From: Anaerolineales bacterium UBA2317
GTDB taxonomy: Bacteria > Chloroflexota > Anaerolineae > Anaerolineales > Villigracilaceae
Direction of reading: 5' to 3'
Length of the DNA stretch: 64,000 nucleotides
NCBI GenBank assembly: GCA_002345215.1
Contig: DDVH01000015.1
Location: 1 to 64,000, forward strand
Shown here: positions 1-8,830 of the stretch, one piece after another
How positions within the stretch are numbered: position 1 is the first letter of the stretch
Layout: every line of letters begins with the position of its first letter
Notes under the pieces: generated by a model
The model's database searches: none
What the model was told of the DNA's origin: nothing
What the model saw: only the letters and a program-made list of their open reading frames with translations
Translations under genes and position numbers: made by a program

Positions 1-682
1 TTCTCTTTTTTCTGCCTGTATTCATGACACTAATTTCTTGCGGACTAACGCCTTGCTCCAATAAAAATTGACGTTTCGGCTTCAATGCACCTGTCGGACA
101 AACACCCACACATTGACCACACAACACGCAACTAGTTTCAGGAATGGCTTTATCAAAAAATGTGCCGATTTGTGTTTCGTATCCACGACCTTCAAAATTA
201 ATCGCGTAAGTGTATTGCGCATCATCCGCGCAGACTTGCACACAACGCCAGCATAATAAGCATTTTGAATAATCACGCACATACATCGGGTTATCGTCTT
301 TGACTTCTGATTCACGGCGTTCAGCATCAGGGAAACGATTCTCATCTACAGCATAATCTTGCATCATGTGTTGAATTTCATCCGCTTCGGACAAATCCAT
401 GGTTGAGTTAAGCATTTCTAATATCGTTTTTCGCGAACGAATCACTTTTTCGCTTTTGGTATGGACATTCATGCCTTCACCCGCTTTGACAATACAAGCA
501 GGTTGAAGCACACGCATCCCTTCAACTTCTACGACGCAGACTCTACACAAAGCATTGGCAGTGGTCGCATCGTGATAACAAATCACGGGTACATTCCCAC
601 CATTTTCACGAGAGACTTCAAGCAAGGTTTTACCTTCTTCTACTGTTACTTCTTTGTTGTCAATTGTCAGTTTAATTTCCAT
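1..682 (-). CDS. NuoG / formate dehydrogenase-like iron-sulfur subunit, N-terminal part
   Basis: The gene runs off the left edge of the window, so only about 227 N-terminal residues are visible. The start is the ATG at 680-682, preceded by GGAGATGAT. Residues 1-75 form a plant-type [2Fe-2S] ferredoxin domain with cysteines in VICYHD, ALCRVC and QPACI. Near residues 150-205 are two [4Fe-4S] motifs, KCLLCWRC and [13 protein letters not shown]. This order is that of the electron-transfer part of NuoG, of NAD-linked formate dehydrogenase alpha subunits and of [FeFe] hydrogenases. The His-Cys3 cluster motif usual between ferredoxin and 4Fe-4S domains is not visible. It lies downstream of the NuoE-NuoF fusion on the same strand, so it probably passes electrons between that diaphorase and a catalytic domain outside the window. 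Whether that domain is a formate dehydrogenase or something else cannot be seen. Confidence 0.8.
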   Translation of the reverse strand, partial: MEIKLTIDNKEVTVEEGKTLLEVSRENGGNVPVICYHDATTANALCRVCVVEVEGMRVLQPACIVKAGEGMNVHTKSEKVIRSRKTILEMLNSTMDLSEADEIQHMMQDYAVDENRFPDAERRESEVKDDNPMYVRDYSKCLLCWRCVQVCADDAQYTYAINFEGRGYETQIGTFFDKAIPETSCVLCGQCVGVCPTGALKPKRQFLLEQGVSPQEISVMNTGRKKR

Positions 683-742
683 ATCATCTCCGTTTGAAAG
701 TTTGAAAGTTCAAAAGTTAAAACTTTCAAACCTGCCAACTTT
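683..742. repeat. Family F repeat (TTTGAAAGTT / AACTTTCAAA)
   Basis: The spacer between the NuoG-like gene and nuoEF is made of tandem and inverted copies of GTTTGAAAGTT and AACTTTCAAAC. Related copies occur near 15791, 26497, 53277 and 63631. Its edge provides the last codons and the stop of the upstream gene. Confidence 0.7.
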
Positions 743-2416
743 CTAACTTTTAACCTGAAACAACTCGGGCCAAATCTTCATCGCGGACAAAACTGCACTG
801 CCTGCTGTTTGACCTAAACCACACAAACTTGCATCGGTCATCGTCCAGCCGACATCTTGTAGGCGAGCAAAATCATCTTTTGCTACTTGCCCAATTGAAA
901 TACGATGCAAAATTTCTTTTTGACGTTGTGTGCCCATCTGACAGGGATAACATTTTCCGCAAGATTCATGTGCAAAGAAATGACCTAAACGATTCAAGAC
1001 ATCGCGCATATCACGAGTCTCATCAAAGACCATGACAACACCTGAACCCAATGGCAGACCCACGCTACGCAAATCTTCAAATGTCATTTTGACATCCAAA
1101 TGTTCTGATGTTGCAAATGCACCTGCCGCGCCGCCGAACAAAACAGATTTCAAACTTTTTCCATTTGCTACACCGCCAGCCATTTCCATCAACTCACGCA
1201 ACGTCACACCAAATGGAACTTCGTAAATACCGGGTTTGGTCACATCACCTGATACACAAAATAATTTTGGTCCTGGTGATTTTTCTGTACCAATTTTTCT
1301 GTATTCACTTGCACCCTTAGAAATTATCAACGGCACGTTGCATAATGTTTCAACATTATTAATCACAGTCGGCTTGCTAAACAAACCATGCGTGGTTGGG
1401 AAAGGCGGCTTGACACGTGGAAAGCCACGCTTCCCTTCGATTGATTCAAATAGCGCAGTCTCCTCACCACAAATATAAGCACTGGCGCCGACGCGAACTT
1501 CAATATCAAAATCTTTTCCTAAATAACCAGCATCGCGTGCTTCACTCAATGCTTTTTCTAACACTGGCACAATGTACGGATATTCTCCACGCACATAAAT
1601 AAAACCTTTGCTTGCGCCAATCGCATATCCCGCAATACACATACCTTCAATGGTTGAATGTGGATCATCTAACAACAAAATTCTATCTTTGAATGTGCCG
1701 GGTTCAGATTCATCAGCATTGCAGATAACATATTTTTGATTCGCCTCCGCTTTGAATGCACCTTCCCATTTGACTCCTGTCGGGAACGCCGCGCCTCCCC
1801 TCCCGACCAAACCTGATTCTTTTACCTCAGCAATGACTTTATCTTGAGGCATTGACTTTGCTTTCAGCAAAGCTTTGTATTCGCCATATCCTTTTAAATA
1901 AGTCGTTTCACCTTTGCCACAATTTTTTGTCAATTCTCTTATTGAACCGTAAACCAAAGACTCTGGACGTTCTGCTTCATTCTCATTGACAGTCCATTTA
2001 TTGTTGTAATCGTCCATCGTCCAGATAGCAGGTGCAAGCTCACACATGCCGAGGCATGGACTCGGTTCAATAGTTAGATTCAGCTTGGCGTTAAGTTGAT
2101 GCGGTTCTGCATCATGTTGTTTATAAAGTCTGCGTAAGATGTCATCTGAGCCTTTAATGCCACAGGCAGGGTCGGTGCAAACGCGAATCACTTTTTTACC
2201 AACAGGTTCGTTATAAAAAAGCGAGTAAAACTCAATCACGCCATGTACATCAGCCAATGGCACGCGCAAAGATTTTGCAATTTCATTTGCGACAGGTTCA
2301 GAAATCCAGCCATAAAGTTGTTGAGCCGCATGCAAGGCTGGCAACAGCCCCGAGCGACTCATCGGAATATATTTTTCAATTGCGGGTTTGAGTGGTGCAA
2401 GGTCAATTTCAGACAT
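743..2416 (-). CDS. NADH dehydrogenase-type NuoE-NuoF fusion (diaphorase subunit)
   Basis: This 557-residue protein fuses two complex I-type modules. Residues 1-150 are NuoE-like (thioredoxin fold, [2Fe-2S]) with C80, C85, C121 and C125. Residues 165-557 are NuoF-like, with the NADH/FMN motifs [10 protein letters not shown] at about 205 and NADESEPGT, and [4Fe-4S] ligands C486, C489, C492 and C532 (SCGKCYPC and SLCGLG). Comparable fusions are the NAD-reactive subunits of soluble formate dehydrogenases and hydrogenases (FdsB, HoxF). It should oxidise or reduce NAD(H) and exchange electrons with the adjacent NuoG-like protein. The ATG at 2414-2416 is preferred over the GTG six bases upstream because TTGGAG lies at proper spacing before it. 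The last residues and the stop are encoded by a family F repeat. Confidence 0.9.
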   Translation of the reverse strand: MSEIDLAPLKPAIEKYIPMSRSGLLPALHAAQQLYGWISEPVANEIAKSLRVPLADVHGVIEFYSLFYNEPVGKKVIRVCTDPACGIKGSDDILRRLYKQHDAEPHQLNAKLNLTIEPSPCLGMCELAPAIWTMDDYNNKWTVNENEAERPESLVYGSIRELTKNCGKGETTYLKGYGEYKALLKAKSMPQDKVIAEVKESGLVGRGGAAFPTGVKWEGAFKAEANQKYVICNADESEPGTFKDRILLLDDPHSTIEGMCIAGYAIGASKGFIYVRGEYPYIVPVLEKALSEARDAGYLGKDFDIEVRVGASAYICGEETALFESIEGKRGFPRVKPPFPTTHGLFSKPTVINNVETLCNVPLIISKGASEYRKIGTEKSPGPKLFCVSGDVTKPGIYEVPFGVTLRELMEMAGGVANGKSLKSVLFGGAAGAFATSEHLDVKMTFEDLRSVGLPLGSGVVMVFDETRDMRDVLNRLGHFFAHESCGKCYPCQMGTQRQKEILHRISIGQVAKDDFARLQDVGWTMTDASLCGLGQTAGSAVLSAMKIWPELFQVKS

Positions 2417-2434
2417 ATTCACTCCAATGATTTA

Positions 2435-2440
2435 ATTATA
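2435..2440 (-). promoter_or_regulatory. Probable -10 box of nuoEF
   Basis: A perfect TATAAT on the minus strand lies about 18 nt before the ATG of nuoEF, with a good ribosome binding site in between. No clear -35 box was recognised. Confidence 0.5.
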
Positions 2441-2451
2441 CACGAATCAAA

Positions 2452-2547
2452 AGACCTGACATGTCTCATGAGAACCTGAGTCAATCAAAACTCATGCTTG
2501 GACAAGAATTATCATCCAAAAAAGTTTTGGTAAGACATGTTAGGTCT
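2452..2547. repeat. Inverted repeat AGACCTGACATGTCT (family K)
   Basis: AGACCTGACATGTCT at 2452-2466 and AGACATGTTAGGTCT at 2533-2547 are reverse complements with one mismatch, 66 bp apart. They lie in the divergent spacer between nuoEF and the TIR gene. A third, partial copy (ATATGTCAGGTCT) is at 17109-17121. It could be a dispersed repeat or a paired operator. Confidence 0.6.
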
Positions 2548-2560
2548 AAAACTTTTCCTG

Positions 2561-2566
2561 TATAAT
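2561..2566 (+). promoter_or_regulatory. Probable -10 box of the TIR-TPR gene
   Basis: TATAAT lies 19 nt before the ATG at 2586, and AGGAA sits between them as a ribosome binding site. The matching -35 region is weak. Confidence 0.5.
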
Positions 2567-2585
2567 CTCTACAAGGAACCTTGCT

Positions 2586-3740
2586 ATGGCGCGGATAGAA
2601 AAAACTGTTTTCATCAGTTATCGCCGAACAAACTTTTGGACTGCATTAGCAGTGTATCAAAACTTGCACGCCAATGGCTTTGATGTTTTCTTTGATTACA
2701 AAAGTATTCCGAGTGGCGATTTTGCACAAGTGATTACAGAAAATGTAATTTCACGCGCCCATTTTGTTTTAATTCTCAGCCCATCGGCATTGGAAAGATG
2801 TCATGAACCGAATGATTGGCTCAGACGTGAAATAGAAACCGCCATGGATTACCAGAGAAATATTATTCCGTTGATGATAGAAGGCTTTGATTTTGGTAGT
2901 AAAGCAACCGTAAAAGCATTGACTGGAAAATTAATGGGGTTAGGAAATTACAACGCCATCAGCATTCCTGCAGAATATTTTGATGATGCTATGAATAAAC
3001 TTAGGAGTAATAGATTTCTCAGCAGACCCCTAGAATCTGTTACTCATCCCATTTCTACAATTACAGAACGAATTACAGAAGAGCAAAAATCTGCCAGCAA
3101 TGAAGCTGAACCTGTTAGAGAAGAACAACTTACTGCAATAGAATGGTTTGAACGTGGTTATGTTTTTGATGAAAATAAAAACTTTGAAGAAGCATTGCGC
3201 TGCTATACAGAAGCAATAAAACTTGATCCCAATTTGTATGTTGCATATAATAACCTAGGTAATTTATTTAAAGTCAAAAAAAACTACGAGAAAGCTGAAA
3301 TAGCATATCGCAAAGCCATTGAGCTTAATTCTTCTGATGCTGCTGTTTATTCAAATTTCGGTGTTTTCCTAAACGACTTAGAACGCTATACTGAAGCTGA
3401 AACTATGCATCGTAAAGCAATTGAACTAAACCCTTCCGACAGTACTTCTCATTTCAATTTAGGCACATTGCTACATGAAATAAATCGTTATAAAGAAGCT
3501 GAAATCCTTTATATTTTGGCAATTGAACTAAATGCTAATTTTTCAGCACCATATTGTAATTTAGGTAATTTATTAGAAAAAAAAGCCGACTTTTCTTCTG
3601 CTATTTATAACTATGAAAGGTATCTTGAATTAGGTGGTGGAATAGAATTTGAGAATCAGAAACAAATAGAGAAGAGAATTAAAGATCTGAAACAAAAATT
3701 GACTAAGAAAAAGCCTGTAAAGAAAGCAAAGAAGAAATAA
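2586..3740 (+). CDS. TIR domain - TPR repeat protein
   Basis: Residues 4-120 form a bacterial TIR domain: VFISYRR at the first strand, then a Ser-rich loop LILSPSAL and the helix DWLRREIE. E82 in WLRREI sits where NAD-cleaving TIR domains carry their catalytic glutamate. Residues about 185-355 hold five tetratricopeptide repeats of 34 residues (pattern NLGNLF...AIELNP), and the tail is Lys-rich (KKKPVKKAKKK). TIR domains can hydrolyse NAD+ or make signalling nucleotides, while TPRs bind partner proteins. The gene stands alone between its own -10 box and a strong terminator, so no Thoeris-like partner is adjacent. A defence or stress-signalling role is inference; it could also be a purely protein-binding TIR. 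Confidence 0.85.
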   Translation: MARIEKTVFISYRRTNFWTALAVYQNLHANGFDVFFDYKSIPSGDFAQVITENVISRAHFVLILSPSALERCHEPNDWLRREIETAMDYQRNIIPLMIEGFDFGSKATVKALTGKLMGLGNYNAISIPAEYFDDAMNKLRSNRFLSRPLESVTHPISTITERITEEQKSASNEAEPVREEQLTAIEWFERGYVFDENKNFEEALRCYTEAIKLDPNLYVAYNNLGNLFKVKKNYEKAEIAYRKAIELNSSDAAVYSNFGVFLNDLERYTEAETMHRKAIELNPSDSTSHFNLGTLLHEINRYKEAEILYILAIELNANFSAPYCNLGNLLEKKADFSSAIYNYERYLELGGGIEFENQKQIEKRIKDLKQKLTKKKPVKKAKKK

Positions 3741-3741
3741 T

Positions 3742-3782
3742 AAAAAAGTGACAGTCACCATTAAGGTGACTGTCACTTTTTT
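3742..3782 (+). terminator. Rho-independent terminator after the TIR-TPR gene
   Basis: A perfect 18-bp stem (core GTGACAGTCACC / GGTGACTGTCAC with flanking A and T runs) with a 5-nt loop, ending in T6. The symmetric A/T flanks could let it work in both directions. Confidence 0.85.
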
Positions 3783-3815
3783 ACCCCAAATTTCAGTCTG
3801 TCCGAAATCTCATAA

Positions 3816-3827
3816 ATTATATATAAT
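3816..3827 (+). promoter_or_regulatory. Palindromic -10 region of the gntR-type gene
   Basis: ATTATATATAAT is a perfect 12-bp palindrome that contains a TATAAT at 3822-3827. The ATG of the regulator starts only 8 nt after the box, so the transcript is probably leaderless. A palindrome over its own promoter is a plausible autoregulatory operator, but that is inference. Confidence 0.5.
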
Positions 3828-3835
3828 ATACAATT

Positions 3836-4570
3836 ATGGCGACTATCCTAGAAACACACAAACCTCTTAAAGAAGAGATTTTCGATGCTTTGCACAGACA
3901 AATTATTGCCGGCAAATATGCACCTGGAGATTGGCTCAGGCAGGAAGATATTGCTTCCCAAATGGGAGTCAGCATGACGCCAGTCCGCGAGGCGTTTGAT
4001 TTGCTGGTTGCGAAAGGAATTGCAGAGCGTGTCCCCTATCGTGGTGTACGTGTGCGTGAGATGAATACAAAAGAAGTGGTGGAAGCCTATGGCTTGCGCC
4101 TCGTTCTGGAAGCCATCATTGCGCGTGAAGCCGCGACAAATATTACGCCTGAGCAAGTGACTGCTCTCAAAAAGGTCATGGATGAAATGGACAGGCATGT
4201 GGAATTAAGTGAAATGCCACAAGAACGCCAACTCAGCCGTGAATTTCATGCATTGATTGCAGAAGCCTCTGGTAATGCTTTGTTGATTCAACTTTATACG
4301 ATTGTTTCCAATGCTTTTCCAGATTGGCTGTTGTATGAAGCGTTATATCGAAAGCCTGAATTGGTCAAAAGCAGTGTCACCCAAACACATGATGAGCATA
4401 CTGAAATTTTAGATGCTTTGAGAAAAGGTGATGCGGATTTAGCAGTGAAGGTATCCATTGAACATGTGATGGAGTCTGGTAGATGGCTGGAAAAATATCT
4501 GAATGTACCAGCGAAGTTATTACGAGAACAAGAAAAACAAGTTTTGCATTTGATGAAGAAAAGTAAATAA
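3836..4570 (+). CDS. GntR/FadR-family transcriptional regulator of the methyl-transfer operon
   Basis: This 244-residue protein has an N-terminal winged helix typical of GntR proteins (EEIFDALHRQIIAGKYAPGD, then VSMTPVREAFDLL) at residues 12-75. A C-terminal FCD all-helical ligand-binding domain follows at about 90-225, with likely metal-ligand histidines in REFHALI and THDEHTEI. FCD-type GntR regulators usually bind organic acids or related metabolites. It heads the corrinoid operon in the same direction, so it most likely senses the substrate or product of that pathway. The ATG has no ribosome binding site and lies just after a -10 box, consistent with a leaderless message. Confidence 0.88.
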   Translation: MATILETHKPLKEEIFDALHRQIIAGKYAPGDWLRQEDIASQMGVSMTPVREAFDLLVAKGIAERVPYRGVRVREMNTKEVVEAYGLRLVLEAIIAREAATNITPEQVTALKKVMDEMDRHVELSEMPQERQLSREFHALIAEASGNALLIQLYTIVSNAFPDWLLYEALYRKPELVKSSVTQTHDEHTEILDALRKGDADLAVKVSIEHVMESGRWLEKYLNVPAKLLREQEKQVLHLMKKSK

Positions 4571-4574
4571 AAGG

Positions 4575-4628
4575 GTGCGTCGCACTTTGCAGTTTAAGAA
4601 GAATCCGAACCTGTAAGGTGCGACGCAC
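4575..4628. repeat. Inverted repeat GTGCGTCGCAC / GTGCGACGCAC
   Basis: Two 11-bp exact reverse complements bracket a 32-bp spacer between the regulator and the corrinoid protein gene. Each arm is also nearly self-palindromic. It may fold in the mRNA or be a dispersed repeat; there is no U tract. Confidence 0.6.
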
Positions 4629-4656
4629 TCCATTAATATCAAGGAGAATTTATTTT

Positions 4657-5322
4657 ATGACCGAAGATTTGGACGCCTTATACAAACAAATGGCACAATG
4701 CATTATTGAAGGGGAATCAGAAGTTGCGATTGAACTCGCAAAAAAATCAATTGAATTAAATATGCACCCACTTGATACGATTACAAAGGGATTTGTGGTC
4801 GGTGTCAATTACATCGGTGACCAATTTGGTGCAGGAGAAGCATTTTTACCTGAATTAGTCATGGCTGGTGAAGCGATGAAAGCCGCAGTGGCTGTGCTTG
4901 AACCTGAATTACTAAAACTTGGTGAAGCGCGTGAAATGATGGGTAAAGTTGTGCTAGCAACAGTCGAAGGCGACATTCACGAAATTGGAAAAACATTAGT
5001 CGGCACGATGTTAAGTGCTTCTGGATTTGAAGTCACTGACTTAGGTGTTGACCAACCCGCCGACAAAATCATTGGCAAAGCACTTGAAATTGATGCACAA
5101 ATTATCGGCATGAGCGCTTTGTTGACAACCACAATGGTACGTCAACGTGAAGTGATTGAAGAATTGGATAAAGAAGGTTTACGCCCAAGAATTAAAGTCA
5201 TGGTCGGTGGTGCTCCAATCACACGTGATTGGGCTACCAAAATCAAAGCCGATGGATATTCGGAAGATGCAGTCGGTGCGGTGAAGTTGGCGAAAGAGTT
5301 AGTTGGGAAAGCAGATCAATAA
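4657..5322 (+). CDS. Corrinoid methyl-carrier protein (MttC/MtgC type)
   Basis: This 221-residue cobalamin-binding protein has a helical cap (residues 5-90) and a Rossmann-type B12 domain (95-215). The diagnostic motif is G105-D-I-H108-E-I-G111, where H108 should be the lower axial cobalt ligand, followed by S153 in MSALL and by GG at 184-185. In the family, the cobalt accepts a methyl group from an MttB-type enzyme and delivers it to a second methyltransferase. The ATG at 4657 is chosen over an upstream in-frame start because AAGGAG lies at ideal spacing. It is directly followed by the first MttB paralogue, the standard partner arrangement. Confidence 0.93.
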   Translation: MTEDLDALYKQMAQCIIEGESEVAIELAKKSIELNMHPLDTITKGFVVGVNYIGDQFGAGEAFLPELVMAGEAMKAAVAVLEPELLKLGEAREMMGKVVLATVEGDIHEIGKTLVGTMLSASGFEVTDLGVDQPADKIIGKALEIDAQIIGMSALLTTTMVRQREVIEELDKEGLRPRIKVMVGGAPITRDWATKIKADGYSEDAVGAVKLAKELVGKADQ

Positions 5323-5324
5323 AT

Positions 5325-5391
5325 AGTCTGATTGGTCTTACTAGTCTAATGGTCTAACAGGTTTAATTGATATTAAAGGTCAATTGGTCTT
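5325..5391. repeat. Family I repeat (TCTGATTGGTCTTACTAGTC)
   Basis: The spacer is filled with related units such as ATTGGTCTTACTAGTCTAA, TGGTCTAACAG and CAATTGGTCTT. A similar stretch in inverse orientation is at 44086-44121. Confidence 0.55.
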
Positions 5392-5482
5392 TTGTTTTAT
5401 AAATAAAAAAAATAAATCACTGTGTAATTCGTGTCCTTTGCCGTTCGCTGCGCGAAGACGCAGTGTTTAAAGAAAGGTCTTT

Positions 5483-6961
5483 ATGCAACCGAAACTTTTA
5501 CTCCTGAATGATGAATTGATTGAACGAATTTTAGATGAAGCTTATCAACTGTTATTAAAGCCGGGAGTGAAGGTTAACAATGAAGAAGCGCGAGATTTAC
5601 TTGGCAGTGCTGGCGCACAAGTTGATAAAGAAACAAGTGTTGTCAGAATTCCAGAACAAATCGTCCGCAAGGCGTTGGAAAGTGCTCCACGCGAGTTTTA
5701 TTTGTACGATGCAGATGGCAACCCGAAGGTCAAGTATGGAGGCGATGCAGTTCATTTTGACCCAGGTTCATCTGGAATCGCCATGTTGAATCCAGAAACA
5801 CTAGAACATGATACAACTGAAACTGCACATCTACTTAAGTTAATTAAAGTCGCAGAACAATTATCACAATATGATGCACAATCAACGGCGGTGGTTTGCC
5901 ATGATGTGCCACAAACGATTCAAGATTCGTATCGTTTGTATTTAGCGTTATTGTTCTCAAAGAAACCAATTGTCACAGGTGCGTTTACAAATAAAACTGT
6001 GCAAGAAATGATTGACATGCTAGCCATTATGGCGGGCGGACATGAACAAGCGAGAAATAAACCACGAGCGATTTTTGATGTGTGCCCAGCTCCACCATTG
6101 ATATGGAGCAACTTTGCATCAGGAAATTTAATTGCATTAGCACGCGCAGGCATTCCTGCTGAAATTGTTTCTGTGCCATTATCTGGCGCGGCGGCTCCAG
6201 TGACCATGCTTGGAACTGTCACGCAACATACTGCTGAATGTTTGGCAGGCATCACCATTCATCAATTAGCAAAAGCAGGTTCACCGATTGTTTGGGGTGG
6301 CGCGGCTTGTATCTTTGATATGAAAAAAGGCGCAACACCAATGGGTGCAGTTGAAACTGCTATGCTTGATTGTTCTTATGCTCAAGTTGCAAAATCGCTC
6401 AACATGCCAACGCATACATATCTCGGCGCAACCGATTCAAAACTTGTGGATGCACAAGCAGGTCTTGAAAGTGGTGTGACTGCCATGATTGGCGCATTGA
6501 GCGGCATCAATATGATTTCTGGTTCGGGCATGTTGGATTTTCTTTCATGTCATAGTGCCGAAAAACTTGTCATTGATGCAGAAGGCATTGCAATGGCAAA
6601 ACGCATGTTGGGAGGCGTCAAACTTCATACTGAAACTTTAGCAACAGGTTTTTATGATGACAAAATCAATTTCAAAGGTGGCGATTTCTTAAAACAAAAA
6701 ATCACTATGAAATTATTCCGTGAAGAACAACATTTACCAAGCAATGTGATTGATAGAGACTCGATGCGTGATTGGAAAAAATCTGGTTCACTAGATGCTT
6801 TCTCCCGCGCCAAAGTAATGGTCAATGACTTGCTCGCTTCTTATACTAGACCTGAACTTGATTCCGCTAAAGTGACTCAGTTACATACCTTCATGCTTGA
6901 CCTTGCTCAAAAAGCAGGCGTTGAAGAATTACCCGCTCTCGAAGAATTTCAGATTGCATAA
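5483..6961 (+). CDS. MttB-family corrinoid methyltransferase, paralogue 1
   Basis: This 492-residue protein belongs to the trimethylamine methyltransferase (MttB) superfamily, a TIM-barrel fold. Motifs include FDPGSSGIAML, PLSGAAAPVTMLGTV and GALSGINMISGSGML. There is no in-frame amber codon, so it is one of the non-pyrrolysine members, whose characterised examples (MtgB and relatives) demethylate quaternary amines such as glycine betaine. It should transfer a methyl group to the corrinoid protein encoded upstream. The exact substrate cannot be read from sequence. It shares the operon with a second MttB at 8831, which is only moderately similar. The start ATG follows AAAGAAAGG; the stop is 3 nt before the next gene, suggesting translational coupling. 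Confidence 0.92.
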   Translation: MQPKLLLLNDELIERILDEAYQLLLKPGVKVNNEEARDLLGSAGAQVDKETSVVRIPEQIVRKALESAPREFYLYDADGNPKVKYGGDAVHFDPGSSGIAMLNPETLEHDTTETAHLLKLIKVAEQLSQYDAQSTAVVCHDVPQTIQDSYRLYLALLFSKKPIVTGAFTNKTVQEMIDMLAIMAGGHEQARNKPRAIFDVCPAPPLIWSNFASGNLIALARAGIPAEIVSVPLSGAAAPVTMLGTVTQHTAECLAGITIHQLAKAGSPIVWGGAACIFDMKKGATPMGAVETAMLDCSYAQVAKSLNMPTHTYLGATDSKLVDAQAGLESGVTAMIGALSGINMISGSGMLDFLSCHSAEKLVIDAEGIAMAKRMLGGVKLHTETLATGFYDDKINFKGGDFLKQKITMKLFREEQHLPSNVIDRDSMRDWKKSGSLDAFSRAKVMVNDLLASYTRPELDSAKVTQLHTFMLDLAQKAGVEELPALEEFQIA

Positions 6962-6964
6962 ACC

Positions 6965-8761
6965 ATGTTGACCTTAGCCCAACTTCTGCGCATACCAAAC
7001 GTGGATAACGGCTTAAGATTCAGCATTTCACCTGATGGGAATCAGGTTGTGTTTGCATGGAATAAGACTGAAAAGTGGGAATTACATGCATTATCATTGC
7101 GAGCACAAAGTGCGAAGCAATCTCCAAGTAACGATGAGGTTGCTTCGTCGGGCGAACACCTCCTCGCAACGACATTAGACGGTTCTAAATTTTCTCCAAA
7201 ACATTCATCTAATAGAAAGCATTTGGCTTATGTCGTTGATTATGACGGCAGTGAGTCATACCATATTATTCTCCACAATCTACAGAACAACTCGATCATC
7301 AATCTAACGCCCAATTCTGGCTACGCGCATCAACCAAATTTTGATTTTTCACCTGATGGAAAACAGTTAGCGATTCTTTCCGATGAAAGCGGAAGTTTTG
7401 CTTTATATCTTTTGAATATTGAAACGCGTGAAAAAAATTTGTTACTAGACATCCACCGCCCTATTTGGGATGTGGTTTGGTCAGCAGATGGGAAATGTAT
7501 TGCAGTAGAAGCAGAATCAAAGGCGAGTGATAGAGCGATTTATGTTATTGAAGTAGAAAGTAGAAATTGGAAAGTAGTTAGTGAAAATAGTGAGGAATTA
7601 AATGCACAACATCCTGTATGGTCGTCGGATTCAAAACATTTATTATTCTCTTGTGAAAATGGGGAATGGCATAATATTGGATTGTATGATGTTGAGACCG
7701 AAAAAATCACTTGGTTAACTGATTCAGTTGGAGATGATAATCAACCAACAGTTTCGCGAAGCGGAGAATTTGTCGGGTGGATTCATGCTGAGGGTTCAAA
7801 AACCAATTTTCAATTTAAGAAGAGAGGCGGGAAAATTGAGCAAGTTAAGGTTGGGGATGGAGTGCATTCATTTCCACAAATCGTAAATAATGAAGTCATT
7901 TTGATTTATGAAGATGTTAATCATCCGCCTGATTTGTGGAAAATCAATTTAGAAAATGGTGAAGCGGCGCAATTAACAAAATCATCGGAGCATAATTTTA
8001 GTTTTGCACAACCCGAAGAAATTTTTTATGATGATGTGCCCGCTTTGTTGTTTCGTGGAAAAAATAAAAAAGCCGTTATCAATATTCATGGCGGACCCAA
8101 TTGGCATTTTCAGAATATGTGGAATCCGTTTGTGAGCGAAATGCTGGCACGTGGATGGACGGTGTTGCAACCTAATTATCGCGGCTCGACGGGTTATGGA
8201 AAGAAATGGCAAAACGCAAGTAGATATGACATGGGCGGTGTGGATACAAATGATTGTGCGGCAGGTGTAAAATATTTAATCGAAAATAATTTGGCAGATA
8301 AAAATAAAATCGCTGTGACGGGACGAAGCCATGGTGGATTTTTAACGATGTGCTGTTTAACATTTTATCCAGATTTGTTTGCGGGTGGTTCGGCAGTTGT
8401 GCCGTTTATGAATTGGATAAAATCACATTATGAATCGCGTGAAGATTTACAACATTGGAATATCGAAAATATGGGCGACCCTGAAGAAAACAAAGAAAGA
8501 TGGATGCAACTTTCTCCATATTTCTTTTTGGATAAAGTGAACGCACCTGTGCAATTAATTTGTGGTGGAAATGACCCACGTTGTCCTGCATCTGATTCAA
8601 TTGATGCAAGAGATAAATTAATTGAGTTGGGTAAAGAAGTTGAGTTATTGTTATATGAGGATGAAGGACATTCGTTTTTGAAAATGGAAAATATAATTGA
8701 TTCGGAAGTGAAGAGAATTGAGTTTTTGGAAAAAATACTGACGGTGGACGGAAGACCGTAG
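6965..8761 (+). CDS. Prolyl oligopeptidase-family (S9) serine peptidase
   Basis: This 598-residue protein has an N-terminal WD/TolB-like beta-propeller (SPDGKQLAILSDE, WSADGK, WSSDSKHLLFS; residues 1-345) and a C-terminal alpha/beta hydrolase (355-590). The catalytic triad is visible: S455 in GRSHGG, D537 in GGNDPRC and H569 in DEGHSF. No signal peptide is seen, so it is probably cytoplasmic. Family members cleave short peptides or acylated amino compounds. Its position between two MttB genes suggests it may release or process the methylated substrate, but this is inference. Residues 44-70 are encoded by a family A repeat inserted in frame, and the last residues and stop codon lie in a family C repeat. 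Confidence 0.9.
   Translation: MLTLAQLLRIPNVDNGLRFSISPDGNQVVFAWNKTEKWELHALSLRAQSAKQSPSNDEVASSGEHLLATTLDGSKFSPKHSSNRKHLAYVVDYDGSESYHIILHNLQNNSIINLTPNSGYAHQPNFDFSPDGKQLAILSDESGSFALYLLNIETREKNLLLDIHRPIWDVVWSADGKCIAVEAESKASDRAIYVIEVESRNWKVVSENSEELNAQHPVWSSDSKHLLFSCENGEWHNIGLYDVETEKITWLTDSVGDDNQPTVSRSGEFVGWIHAEGSKTNFQFKKRGGKIEQVKVGDGVHSFPQIVNNEVILIYEDVNHPPDLWKINLENGEAAQLTKSSEHNFSFAQPEEIFYDDVPALLFRGKNKKAVINIHGGPNWHFQNMWNPFVSEMLARGWTVLQPNYRGSTGYGKKWQNASRYDMGGVDTNDCAAGVKYLIENNLADKNKIAVTGRSHGGFLTMCCLTFYPDLFAGGSAVVPFMNWIKSHYESREDLQHWNIENMGDPEENKERWMQLSPYFFLDKVNAPVQLICGGNDPRCPASDSIDARDKLIELGKEVELLLYEDEGHSFLKMENIIDSEVKRIEFLEKILTVDGRP
7094..7173. repeat. Family A palindromic repeat inside the S9 peptidase gene
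   Basis: An approximately 80-bp copy starts TCATTGCGAGC and ends CTCGCAACGAC, with an internal GCGAAGCAATCTCC / GGTTGCTTCG pair. It matches the intergenic copies at 11486 and 49953. It is read through in frame without stops. Confidence 0.85.
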
Positions 8762-8798
8762 ACAGTTTTTACGGTCGGCGGTCTATCGTCTACGGTCA
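8740..8798. repeat. Family C palindromic repeat (GACGGTGGACGG ... CCGTC)
   Basis: Imperfect hairpin: GACGGTGGACGGAAGACCGT, then GGTCTATCGTCTACGGTCA in inverted sense. Its left arm encodes the C-terminus and stop (TAG at 8759) of the S9 peptidase. Other copies are at 40172, 40637 and 47224. Confidence 0.8.
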
Positions 8799-8830
8799 TT
8801 GCAAGATAATTTAATTAATAAGGAAAACAC

